From the NCBI RefSeq assembly GCF_016801775.1, contig NZ_CP069004.1:1-64000 (forward strand): 64,000 bases of DNA. The letters are read 5' to 3'. Position 1 is the first letter of the stretch; each line of letters opens with the position of its first letter. Under the pieces are notes generated by a model, which saw nothing but the letters and a program-made list of their open reading frames with translations, was not told the origin of the DNA and searched no databases. Below are positions 1 to 15,300 of this stretch, piece by piece. The stretch is from Sulfitobacter mediterraneus (GTDB lineage Bacteria > Pseudomonadota > Alphaproteobacteria > Rhodobacterales > Rhodobacteraceae). Position numbers and translations under genes: made by a program.

Positions 1-405
1 CCCTTACCGGACGAGCGGTGACGCTCTAACGGGGCGCTGGACGGGCCAGACGGAAGCGGAGACGCGGAGGTGAGGTTCGGAGGCGGAGAGAAAATTTGAG
101 GTAATTTCGGCGGGGCGCGCCAAAAAGTTAGGGCGCATCTCGGTGACTTTTGTCTCTACGCTGTTTGAAAATTTGATATCTGAAGAGATATGTGGGCGGT
201 TTGGTTCATTCGATGGATCAACGTCTGTATATCGCGCTCTTAGACTTCGGTCGATGATGGAGTGTCAGCTTCACTGTTTGAGTGGCTTTCGGTTACTTTG
301 GTAACTTTAAGTACATCAAACAGAAAAGACGCCATAAGATTTCAGTAAGGTCTTATGGTCGATGTGCAGAGGTTCGACGTCAAGGATAAGCAAGCAATTG
401 CTTTT
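1..405 (+). promoter_or_regulatory. rRNA operon upstream and leader region
   Basis: No protein-coding gene is recognised here. The part nearest 16S contains the pre-rRNA leader, including a processing-stem arm (180-199) and a T-rich, boxA-like stretch around 160-175 that resembles antitermination sites of alphaproteobacterial rrn leaders. I could not pick -35/-10 elements with confidence: a TTGAGG near 95-100 is possible, but no convincing -10 follows. The first 100 bases are GC-rich and unassigned. Confidence 0.5.
180..199 (+). other. 5' arm of the pre-16S processing stem
   Basis: These 20 bases are complementary to 1977-1996, just after 16S: 18 Watson-Crick pairs, one G-U and one mismatch. 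The two arms bracket 16S, as expected for the long stem cut by RNase III to release pre-16S rRNA. The role is inferred from the pairing and the location. Confidence 0.75.
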
Positions 406-1874
<1,469 letters not shown>

Positions 1875-2024
1875 GTTCCTAGCCATGATTGTTCGCAATC
1901 ATCATGGAACACTTAGCAGGTCAGTAAACAAAACTGACCATATTTAGAGGCACTTCGGTGCACTCTACGGACCGAGCCGTCCTCATATCTCTTCAGTTTA
2001 AGTTTCAGGCCTACCGGTCTGTAT

Positions 2025-2101
<77 letters not shown>

Positions 2102-2123
2102 TGTATTCCGCAAGGAAACTGAT

Positions 2124-2199
2124 GGGGCCTTAGCTCAGCTGGGAGAGCGCCTGATTTGCATTCAGGAGGTCAGCGGTTCGATCCCGCTAGGCTCCACCA
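2124..2199 (+). tRNA. tRNA-Ala (UGC)
   Basis: 76-nt cloverleaf with anticodon TGC, T-arm GCGGTTCGATCCCGC and an encoded CCA end. The acceptor stem GGGGCCT/AGGCTCC contains the G3-U70 pair that is the identity element for alanyl-tRNA synthetase. It lies 22 nt after tRNA-Ile in the rrn spacer. Confidence 0.98.
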
Positions 2200-2712
2200 A
2201 ACACTTTACGCAGCAAAGTGTGAAGTACTGGCAGTCGTTGCGTGGCAACGATGAGACGTACAGCGTAGAACACATCTTCAAGCATTCGCTGAATGTTTGG
2301 ACGTCTGTTCTACAGACGACGCGAACGCGCATCCTTTGGATACGCTGCCTCGCGTTGGTCGGACTTTCTTTGAAAGTCGACCGAATTGACATCGTATAGA
2401 GAGATACTAACAACACGATTGATCGCGCCGCGTTAGGCGATGATCTCAGTTGCTGCCTCTTCGGAGGCCGGTGCACAACGGACTGTTTCCTCGGTCTGCT
2501 GCGCATATCGCGGCTGAAACGAACGTGTTGTCCAAGTCAAGTACACTAACCAGAGTGATGATGCTGCCTCCCGCACGGATGGCAGCTAGAGACATCACTC
2601 ATTGTCCACTCAGATGAGTGGGCGGGTAAAAGTATGCTTTTGGTTCAGAATAAGAGGATCAGTTTCTTACCAGCTTCTGATCTTCGCGAATGACGCAAGT
2701 CTTTCTTTTTCT
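2200..2712 (+). other. spacer between tRNA-Ala and 23S rRNA
   Basis: About 510 bp of transcribed spacer with no gene that I can support. It contains several short inverted repeats (for example GTCGTTGCG/CGTGGCAACG near 2233-2250 and CACTCATTG/CAGATGAGTG near 2594-2618) and ends in the left arm of the 23S terminal helix. Such spacers carry antitermination and processing signals, but I cannot assign individual sites. Confidence 0.7.
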
Positions 2713-2716
2713 GGAT

Positions 2717-5597
<2,881 letters not shown>

Positions 5598-5681
5598 CCA
5601 GTAAAAGCAAGACTTTACTCGATAAATCAAAAGCATACACAACACAGTGTACTGACTTGGAAAACTCTAAAAACTTTATTT

Positions 5682-5799
5682 GGTTTGGTGATCATAGCGC
5701 GAGCAAAACACCCAGCCCCATCCCGAACCTGGCCGTTAAGTGCCGTAGCGCCGATGGTACTGCGTCTTAAGACGTGGGAGAGTAGGTCATCGCCAAACC
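5682..5799 (+). rRNA. 5S ribosomal RNA
   Basis: 118-nt 5S rRNA with terminal helix GGTTTGG/CCAAACC and the conserved CCCGAACCTGGCCGTTAAG and GTGGGAGAGTAGG segments. It lies about 85 nt after 23S. A weak hairpin (AAACCT/AGGTTT) followed by a short T-run overlaps its 3' flank at 5795-5812. Confidence 0.96.
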
Positions 5800-5881
5800 T
5801 AATAAGGTTTTTAGAGCAGTATCTCTCAACGATGACAAACAAGACACAATGCCTGATACAAAAAATGTAACAGGACAAAAA

Positions 5882-5948
5882 GGCCTCAAGCACAACACCG
5901 TGCAAAAGGCCAAAAAACGGCCTCAAAAAGCACTCCGTGCACAAGGCC
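5882..5948 (+). repeat. two tandem GGCCT...AGGCC hairpins
   Basis: Two imperfect copies of a hairpin lie 37 nt apart: 5882-5911 and 5919-5948. Each has nested stems GGCCT/AGGCC and GCAC/GTGC. They sit between 5S rRNA and tRNA-fMet. They may be processing signals or the remains of a duplicated spacer element. Only the structure is seen, not the function. Confidence 0.7.
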
Positions 5949-5959
5949 AACAAAAGTGT

Positions 5960-6036
<77 letters not shown>

Positions 6037-6346
6037 ATATCAGAACAATAAAAACAGAAACACCGCCCCATGGGGCGTAAACGCGTTTCATGCAGACCTG
6101 GGAGTGCCGGCAACGACTCTTCTACCTGTGGTTGTAACCCCTTAAATTCACAGCGGGATTCTTGACAATTATGTTGCTTATGAAGGGCGCGTGGGTCAGC
6201 ATGGTGGCCGACTGCCCAAGAAATCAAGAGTTCTTGCGCAACGTCAGTCCGGAAAATCGATCTAGAGTTTGATCGTCGGGTGCTCCAACAGCGTTCGACG
6301 GAAATTTTTTCTAGCCGTTGAACCCTCTTATTGTGGTGGGGATACA
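6037..6346 (+). other. intergenic region between tRNA-fMet and the giant RTX gene
   Basis: 310 bp without a supported gene. A perfect palindrome CGCCCCATGGGGCG at 6064-6077 could end the rRNA operon transcript, though no T-run follows. A TTGACA at 6162-6167 looks like a -35 element but has no well-spaced -10. A G-rich ribosome-binding site (GGTGGGG) lies just before the ATG at 6347. Confidence 0.5.
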
Positions 6347-9300
6347 ATGGAAGACGACGATACTCTGCAAGAGTCAGCCGCTGTAAAGCTACGGGACGCC
6401 GCCAGTATTTCATGGTCCGTCGCGGACGCTGCGGGGACGGCCAAGAAGGTCGTCAAACTGGCGTCCAAGCCATTCAAATCCGTTGAAAAACTCAAAGACA
6501 AGGTCAAGAAGCTCGAAAAGGCCGCCAAGGTCATTGAGGATATTTCTGACTCCCTCAAGTCGGTGTCCTTTACACGCCCCGCAGCAAAGGTGACCGATAA
6601 GGTTGCAGAGAAGGTGATTGACTACACCAAGAAGGTGGAAACCAAGATTGAAGCCCTCGAAGGGACATCGACCAAAATCGGCGATTTCCTCTTTAATGTT
6701 CAAAAACAGCTTGGGAACATCAACAAGGCCACAAATGCTCTTGGCGTCGCAGCAGAAGCCTATTCACGTAAACTGGCCAGCGCCGAACAGAACCTGGCGC
6801 CCGCAGCATCACAGTTTTCCACTGGGGTCGAGTTTCTGGACAAGGAGTCCGCCGATGCGCGGGCGATCGCGGTGCAGTTGGCAGAGGCGCGCATTTCCCA
6901 GGCGGATAGCATCAATGGCCCTTTGCTCCTGCTCGTCACGCAATTGTCCGAAATCGACCAGGCCATGGAAGAGTTGTCGTCCAAGCTGGACAATGACCTG
7001 TTGGATATCGTTGTCGATCTCGCGGAATCCCTTGGCGCCATCACTGATGTGGTCAGCAAGATTACCGACCCACTAGAGACCGTTCTGGATTACCTCGGAC
7101 CGGTGCTGGATCTGATGGGGTCATTCTTTAGCTTCCTTCTGGCTCCGGTTGAGGCGGCGCTGGAATGGATTATCGATAAAATCGGGATCACGGCCTTGCT
7201 GGAAAAGGCCGCTGACGAAATCACATCGCTTTTGCCAAATATCGATCTGTTGGACGGTCTGGCCGAAAAGCTGGAAAAACTGTTCCTTGAGGAAATTCAG
7301 GACTTTTATGAGACTGAAATCGTCGCGAAATACGCCAGTATTCTCGAAACGATCAACAATCCGAACTTCCCCGAAACACTGTCCATCGGGACGGATGGGG
7401 ACAATACGCTCAACGGGTCCATGAATGCCACAGGCAGCCTGACCCTTGATGGGCTCGGCGGCAACGATAACATCTTTGGCGGTGATTTTGACGATACACT
7501 GAACGGCGGCACGGGCCGGGACATTCTGTCCGGCGGCGGTGGCAATGATATTATTGACGGCGGCACGGACAACCCGAACGGCGATGAAGATGACGAGAGC
7601 CCCGACAGCGTGATTTATGCGGGCAACCGCGAAGACTATAATTACACCGCCGTTATCAGTGATGGCGTGGCGACCGGGGATTGGATCGTCGTCGACACCC
7701 GCGAAACGATCACCGTGGACGGCGTGGTCACACAACGCAACGACGGCAAAGACATTCTCAAGAATATTGAGTTGATCATTTTTGCCGATGACGGTTTGGA
7801 CCTGCGGCTGTTTGATCAACTGATCGAGACCCGCAGTAAAGATGGCGAGATTGCCTATGTGTCCCCCTATGCCACCAATCTGGAGCCGATTGGCGGGCAA
7901 TTGCCGCTCACGCTTGATGGCCAACGTGATTGGGTCTACGGCGCCTACGGGCTCGATATTCTCATCACGGGCGGCGGCAATGACCAGCTGAGCAGTGGCG
8001 GCAACGGGCGCATCACACGCCGGAAATATGATGGCGACGCCTTGTTCGGTGGCGAAGGCGATGATGTCTATGTGGTCAGCCCTGATGGCTATGACCGTGA
8101 TCTGATCATCGATTCCGGCGGCATCGACACAGTGGATTACAATCTGGCGAGCGGGGGGGTGAAGGTGTATCTCGGCTCGACAAACCCAAACGACAGGGAA
8201 GCCTTCTACATCCCGCCTTCGGTCGAATTTCATGCGGATTTCGATGGCAATGACATCAACGATCCGGTCACGATTATCACCGAGCACCCAGATGGCAGCA
8301 CCACCTCAGAGACCGTCACCTACAACGCTGGTGTGATCCAGGGCATCGAAAATGTCGTTGGGTCGGACAACCATGACATCATCATCGGCAATGACGATGT
8401 GAATCGGCTTGATGGTGGCGCTGGCAACGACATGATCCGCGGCCTTGATGGCAATGACGAGATCTATGGCGGCTCTGGCAACGACATCCTGATTGGGGAT
8501 TGGGGGGATGACTATCTCGAAGGAGGCACTGGCGGAAACGTTTATATCGGTGGTCTCGGTGACGATGATATCAACGACACTGCGGGCGGCTATGGCACAG
8601 TCAAATATTCGACGATTGCGATATCATCCCTCTACGATCAAAGTGTAGAGTTCCCGGATTTCGCCATAACCGGCTTTGACGCCTTCAATGTCAATGACAT
8701 GCCCGGCGGGATCGTTGTTGTGCAAACATCGGAGCCGGGCCAGCAGCAGGTCGCAAAATATCAGACAAGCGTAAACGTTGGTGACCGCTACGGCGTGGAC
8801 TACCTCGAAGACATCGAATACATCGTCGGCAGCACGGGCGGCGATTATATTTTCTCGCTCCGCGGCAAGAGCCAGCACATTTACGGCAATGGCGGAGACG
8901 ACCAGCTTTTTGCCGATGAAGTCGATATCGGCAACGTGTTCTACGGCGGCGCCGGTTCTGACCTTTTTGTCTCACACGCCTTTTCGCCGGACCTATTCTA
9001 TGGCGGCAGCGAAAGCGATACCGTGCGTGTCTGGAACGACAACACGGTCGATGGTGACGAGCTGTACGGCGATGAGGCAGCGACGGGGCTTCAATTGCCT
9101 TTGGACGGTGTTGATATACTGGATCTGCGCAACAGCAATTTTGCCTGGCATGTACATATCGACCCGCTGAGCCCCCTTGGCAGCCTGGTCGGCAAAGAGA
9201 CCATTCTGCGCACCGATGTCGAGGATTCGCTGTTCATTCAGCAAACCGTCGGCGTGAATGGTGTCGAAGAGGGCGACATCGTTCCTACAGATTTCGGCAA

Positions 9301-12300
9301 GGTACCGGGCGCGCTCCAGGCCAATTCGAACACGCCGGACGAAGGCGGCCTCGCAACGGCGTTTTCCGGTTTTGAGCACATTATCGGATCAGACCAGCGG
9401 GACATAATCACCGGCGGCTATATCCTGTCTCCGGTCATCTTTGAGGGCAATGGCGGCGACGATGTCCTTTATGTCAGCCAGTTTACCACAGGTGAACTTT
9501 ATGGTGGCGATGGCGATGACGTTTTGGGCACCTATAACCCTACCAACGGTGATGTTGCGTTTGTACGTCTTTACGAAAAGGACAAGATCACCACACTGTC
9601 CGGTGGCGCGGGTAACGATGTATTTGTCGCGGGCGACTTTCGGGAAAGCTATGAAGGCGGTGAGGGGCTGGACAGGCTCACTTTTGAGACCAGCCGCGCA
9701 AGTGTTATTGTCAATCTCAGCACCAATCAGGTCGATGGTGGCTATGCCGAGGGCGACATCCTGCTGGGCGGCATCGAAGATGTCACCGGCACGCAATTCG
9801 AAGACACCATCACCGGCGACGAAGAGCTGAACGAAATTGTCGGCTGGGACGGCATCGATGTGTTGCTGGGATTGGGCGGCGCGGACAATCTCTTTGGTGG
9901 TGACGGCAATGATTTCCTCTATGGCGGTGCGGGCAATGATTACTTGCATGGCGGCAATGGCGGCGATCTGTTGGATGGCGGTGCAGGGATTGATACGGCA
10001 TCGTGGAATTTCTATCAGGTTCATCCAAAGGGCGGCGTAGAACGTCTGACCAACGACACCTCCGACATCGTTGCGGATCTTGAAACCGGGCAAGCGGGCA
10101 CGGACATCCTGATCAGTATCGAAAACCTTACCGGCGGTGTGGGCCACGATACGCTGCGTGGGGACGCAGGTGACAATCTTTTGGCCGGCTCAATCGGTGA
10201 TGACCTGCTGCAGGGTCGCGACGGCGCGGACCTGCTGATTGGCGGCGTTGGCGATGACACGGTCGAAGGCGGCGCTGGCGATGATGCGCTCTTTGGCGGG
10301 GCGGGTGTCAACGTCCTGGATGGCGGCGCGGATTTCGACACGATTGACTACGGCGTTCTGGAACTTGGCGTTCAGGTCATCATGTCGGGCGTGGGCGAAC
10401 GTGCAGGCGACACGTCCGGGATCGTCCGGTCTTACACGCCCGTTGATCTGTTCATCTGGAGCGACAGCGAAACAGAAACCACCTTTGACGGCTATGTAGA
10501 GCAGACCACGATCACCACTGGCACCACCGAGGCGCGCAGCACCTATGAGGTCTTTGATCAAGGCAATGACGACCCGGACGATGACGTTTATGTCCCACGC
10601 GGGTCCATCACCCCCGAACGGGTCTGGAAGTTCCTGAACCTAAGCTATGCAACACAGACCAGTGACGCGGATGACATTCCCTTCTTGCCCGGTCTGCTGC
10701 TGCCAGAGCAAGAAGTCGAAGTCGTCGAGCGGTTTGAAGAAGCCGTCGATATATTTTCAAATATTGAACGTATTGCCGGATCGCAGGGCGCAGATTTCAT
10801 TCTCGGCAACGCCGAGAATACCGTGTTCTATGGCGGCCTTGGCGGCGATGTCATTGATGGCGGCGGTGGCATTGACACCATGAGCTATGCCTTCTCCGAA
10901 ATCGGCGTATCGGTCGATCTGAAGATGATGACCTTTTCGGGGGGCGAGGCGGAAGGTGACCAGATCATCAATATGGAGAACCTGATCGGCTCGGGCCAGT
11001 CGGATGCCCTGAGCGGGAATGATCTGGACAACACCATTGTTTTGGGCACAGGCAACGACAGCGCCCGCGGTTATGACGGGGTCGATACGGTTGTTTTGGG
11101 CTTCGATTTTAGAGATATCGCCCAAATCCAAGGGTTTGCCGATGGCGTCAACATCATGCGCTTTGAAGGTGACGTGCCGATCTCGGTTGATTTTATCGCG
11201 GATGATATCGAAATCCTGTCTTTTGAGGATGGCGACAAGACATTTGCCGAGATCAAAGCGCTCGCCAATGATGGCACCGAAGGGTCCGACGTCCTGATCG
11301 GTACGCCCGTCCCGGATACGCTTGACGGGCGCGGCGGCAATGACATTGTGCAAGGTCTGGACAGTGCGGATCTGCTGCTTGGCAGTGCGGGCAACGATCT
11401 GCTGCAAGGTCAGGGCGGCGATGATCGTCTGATCGGCGGCTTGGGGCGCGACCGTTTTATTGGCGGCATGGGCGATGACACCTTCATCATCGACGACAGC
11501 ACCGAGATCATCACCGAAGCAGATGGCGAGGGCGAAGATACCGCAGAAAGCTCGGTCGATTTTGCGCTGCCCGATCACGTGGAAACGCTGGTCTTGACCG
11601 GAACAGACGGGACCACAGGCACAGGCAACGATGCGGCCAACACGATCATCGGCTCGGACGCTGCAAACGTGCTGGTCGGCAAAGCCGGGCGCGATACGCT
11701 GGATGGCGGCTTGGGGGCCGATACGCTTTTGGGCGGCGCGGATGGCGACGTCTATCTGATCAACGAAACCATCGACCTGATCTTTGGAGAGGCCGAAGAT
11801 GGCGGCTTTGACGCGGTCTATGCGACCGTTGATTATACTTTGCCGGACAATGTCGAACTGCTGGCTGTTGCGAACGGGGCCAGCGTTCATGCCATCGGCA
11901 ATGACGGTGTAAACGAGTTCTACACCGGGCTGCGGCTTCTGGATGGCAACAGCAACCCGACCGACGGCACCGGCGGCAGCACATTTGATGGCAAGGCGGG
12001 CGCGGATATCCTGGTCCTTGGCCATGACTTCGAAGGCAGCACCTTTGATTTTGACGATGAAGGCTATCTGACCATCACTTTCGATGAGCTCACAAACCGT
12101 GCGACCAACATCGAGAAATTCGATTTTACCGATCAGTTTCTTACGTTAGATGACTTGATCACAACGGTATTCGCCCCCACGGGCAGTGTGATCGTGCCGG
12201 GCGTCGAGGGTGACGTCATCTTCGGCATCGACATGTCGGATGCGTCAAACGGTGCCCAGTTCGTGCATGTGGCCAGTGCGCCCGGCGCCAACGATGTCAT

Positions 12301-15300
12301 CTACAATTTCTCAACTGCTTTTGGTGACAATGGCGCCGGCACATTTCTTGGCCATAGTTTCACCGACCCGGCCACCAGTCAGGTCGAAGTTCTGGCGGTC
12401 GTGCCGGGCGATGCGCCGTCAGCAGCGCAGTTCTATCTGTCGGGCATTTTCCGACCTCTAGATGTGATGACCGAAGCCAATTGGACCTACTACCAGGTCG
12501 CTGTGTTTGGCGGCGAAGATAATCTGAGCGGCACGCATTTGGGCGATACCCTCAGAGGGTTCGAAGGCGACGATACCCTCTTCGGAGATGGCGGCAACGA
12601 CTTGATCAAAGGCGATGGCGGCGACGACAGTATCTCGGGCGGGCAGGGGGATGACACATTATTCGGCGGCGCGGGCGAAGACACCCTTGTTGGCGGCAAC
12701 GGCGTTTTCAACGATTTTTACAATGGCGGCGAGGGTGACGATACGCATTTTGGCGGCAACGGCGTCAACACGATTTTCCTCCATGCACAGATGGGCGCGG
12801 ATGTTGCCTTTGACTTCGACGCGGCGAAAGATTTCATCGACACTTCGCTTCTGACCGAGGCCGAGCGAGATCTGATGGCGGTCACAATTGATAACGCGGA
12901 TACGCTGATCGGATTGTCCGATGGTGGTTCCCTTCGTTTGATTGGCACGCAGATCAACGATTTGCCGATTGTGCCCTTTGACACTGGCGAAACCGACCCG
13001 GTTGAGTTTGACCTTGGCCTTGGCACCAACGGCTTTGAATTCCCCGAAATCATTGCTGTCTCGGCGGCGGGTGACATCAACAATGACGGCATCGACGATT
13101 TCATGGTGGGTTGGACAGACCGGACTTTCTTTGCCACGATCACGCCGATTGCCTATGTGGTTTACGGCAAGGATGACGCGGATTTTGATCCGCTGACCCA
13201 GCCATTCCTGCTGGATCTTGATGAAGGTTTCTCTGTTCTGGCAGAAACGGGGGATGCCAACATTTCCCTCGCCGCGGCCGGTGACGTCAACAATGACGGA
13301 ATTGATGATTTTATGGTGGGCACCTCAGAGTCGACCCACGTCATATTTGGCCGAGATGGTGATTTTTTAGATCACGTCGATCTTGGTGGTTTGGGCGCTA
13401 CAGAAGGTGTGAAGCTGGCGATGGAGGGTGCGAACGGCCAGCAGTTCATTGAAGGCGGTTTTGACATCAACGGGGACGGCATTGACGATATGATCGTCAG
13501 TGACGGCGCATACTACGGCAGTTCCACGCATGTTGTGTTCGGCTCTGACGCGGCTGATCCCTTGCCTGCGACGATCTCGGGTGCGGATCTGGACGGCACC
13601 AACGGCTTTACCCTGCTTGGGCCGAGCTATTTCACCAATCCCGGCGATTCACTGGCGTCTGCGGGTGACGTCAACGGCGATGGTTTTGACGATCTCATTA
13701 TCGGATCGCGTTACCACAGCGTCGAATCCCCGGATGGCTCCAGCTACACATGGACCGGCGGCGCATTCATCCTGTTTGGCAGTGATCAAGCCTTTGCAAG
13801 CAGCATCGAACTGGAAAAGATGACCGCCGATCAGGGCTTCTTGATCGACGGCGACATCGACGGAGGTCAAAGCCGTACGGGCGGCGTGGTCCAAGGCGGC
13901 GGTGACGTCAACGGCGACGGATTTGATGATGTGGTCATCATGATTTCACGCGCGATCCACAAAGGCCCCTTCAGCACTGCGGTAGAAGGTGATCTGATTG
14001 AACGGGCTTATGTGTTGTTCGGGTCGGGCGATCCCATGGGCGAAAGCTTTGATCTGGACGATGGCGGTACGGGCCGGCGGGTCAGTCTGGCAGACCTGGA
14101 CGGGACAGATGGCACAGTGTTCACGCTGGCGATCCCCGAAGGATATAATTCGCCAAACCCCAATACACAGAGTGATTTCAAATCCTTAATCGGCGGCGGT
14201 GCAATCGAGATCGTGGATGATCTGAACAATGACCGAATTGCGGACATTGTGATCGGGACAACCACGTTTTCCCGCGAGGTCGTTTACGATCAGGACACGG
14301 GCGAGAGCACCGATACTAGCCTCAACACCGGCCAAACTTTTGTCCTTTACGGGCGCACCGAAGGATTTGGCGGTGTTTTTGAGCTTGAAGACCTCACCGA
14401 TCTGGACGGGTTTGTTGTCGACGGATTTGAGGGGGATGGATCGGGCCGCATCGTGCGTTATGCGGGCGATGTGAACAACGATGGCGGCGCGGATTTCCTT
14501 ATCGGGGCAAGCAGTTCGCCCAGCAAGCTGATCTTCGGCACGCCGTTTTCTGACCTGCCAACGCTCGGCACGATTGAGATCACGGGGCTGGCGCAGGAAG
14601 ACGAAACGCTTACCGCAAACATGGAGAACCTGTCAGACGGAGACGGCTTTGCGACACTGGATTTCCAGTGGTATCGCAACGGCACGCCGGTTCAGGGGGC
14701 GACAGAGGCGACCTATCTGTTGACGCAGGCCGATGTGGACGGTGAGTTTTATGTGACACTGAGCTATGTCGATAACTTCGGCAATGCGGGCATCGCACAG
14801 AGTGATCTGCTTGGCCCGATTGTGAATGTGAACGATGCGCCAACGGCAGAAGCGGACAGCTATACCGCCTTTGAGGACAAGCCGCTGCGGATGGATCTGC
14901 AAGCCAATGATTTTGATGCAGATGGCGATGATCTGACCTACAGCTTTTTCACCTCGACCATTGGCGGTGCGGGGACACTCACTGTCAATGACGACAAGAC
15001 AGTGACTTTCACGGCGGCAGATCAGTTCCTTGGGCCTGTGTTCTTTACCTATCAGCTAATCGACGAAGACGGCGTGGCATCTGTCGCCACGGCCGTTAAT
15101 ATCGACGTGGTCGAGGTCAATGATGCACCTGAGATCACCGATCTGGCGGTTACAATTGTCGAAGAAAACTCTGTGACGCTGTCGCCCTTGCTGGGTGTCA
15201 CGGACGAAGAGGGCGACGCATTTTCGATTGTCGATGCCTATCTCGGCGACAAGACCGAGATCAGCTTTACCGACGATACGATCACCATCACTGGCGATCT

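Noticed and set aside
6162..6185. TTGACA as a promoter for the RTX gene
   Set aside because: No -10-like hexamer at 16-18 bases; the nearest TATGAA is only about 12 bases away.
7121..12025. Several 250-420 residue - strand frames opposite the RTX gene
   Set aside because: They arise from the GC-skewed RTX repeats on the opposite strand; their alanine/isoleucine-rich text mirrors the repeats and shows no domain.
7387..12770. Periodic GGCGGC-rich DNA considered as a CRISPR or satellite array
   Set aside because: The periodicity follows the nine-residue RTX motif in frame; there are no identical direct repeats with unique spacers.
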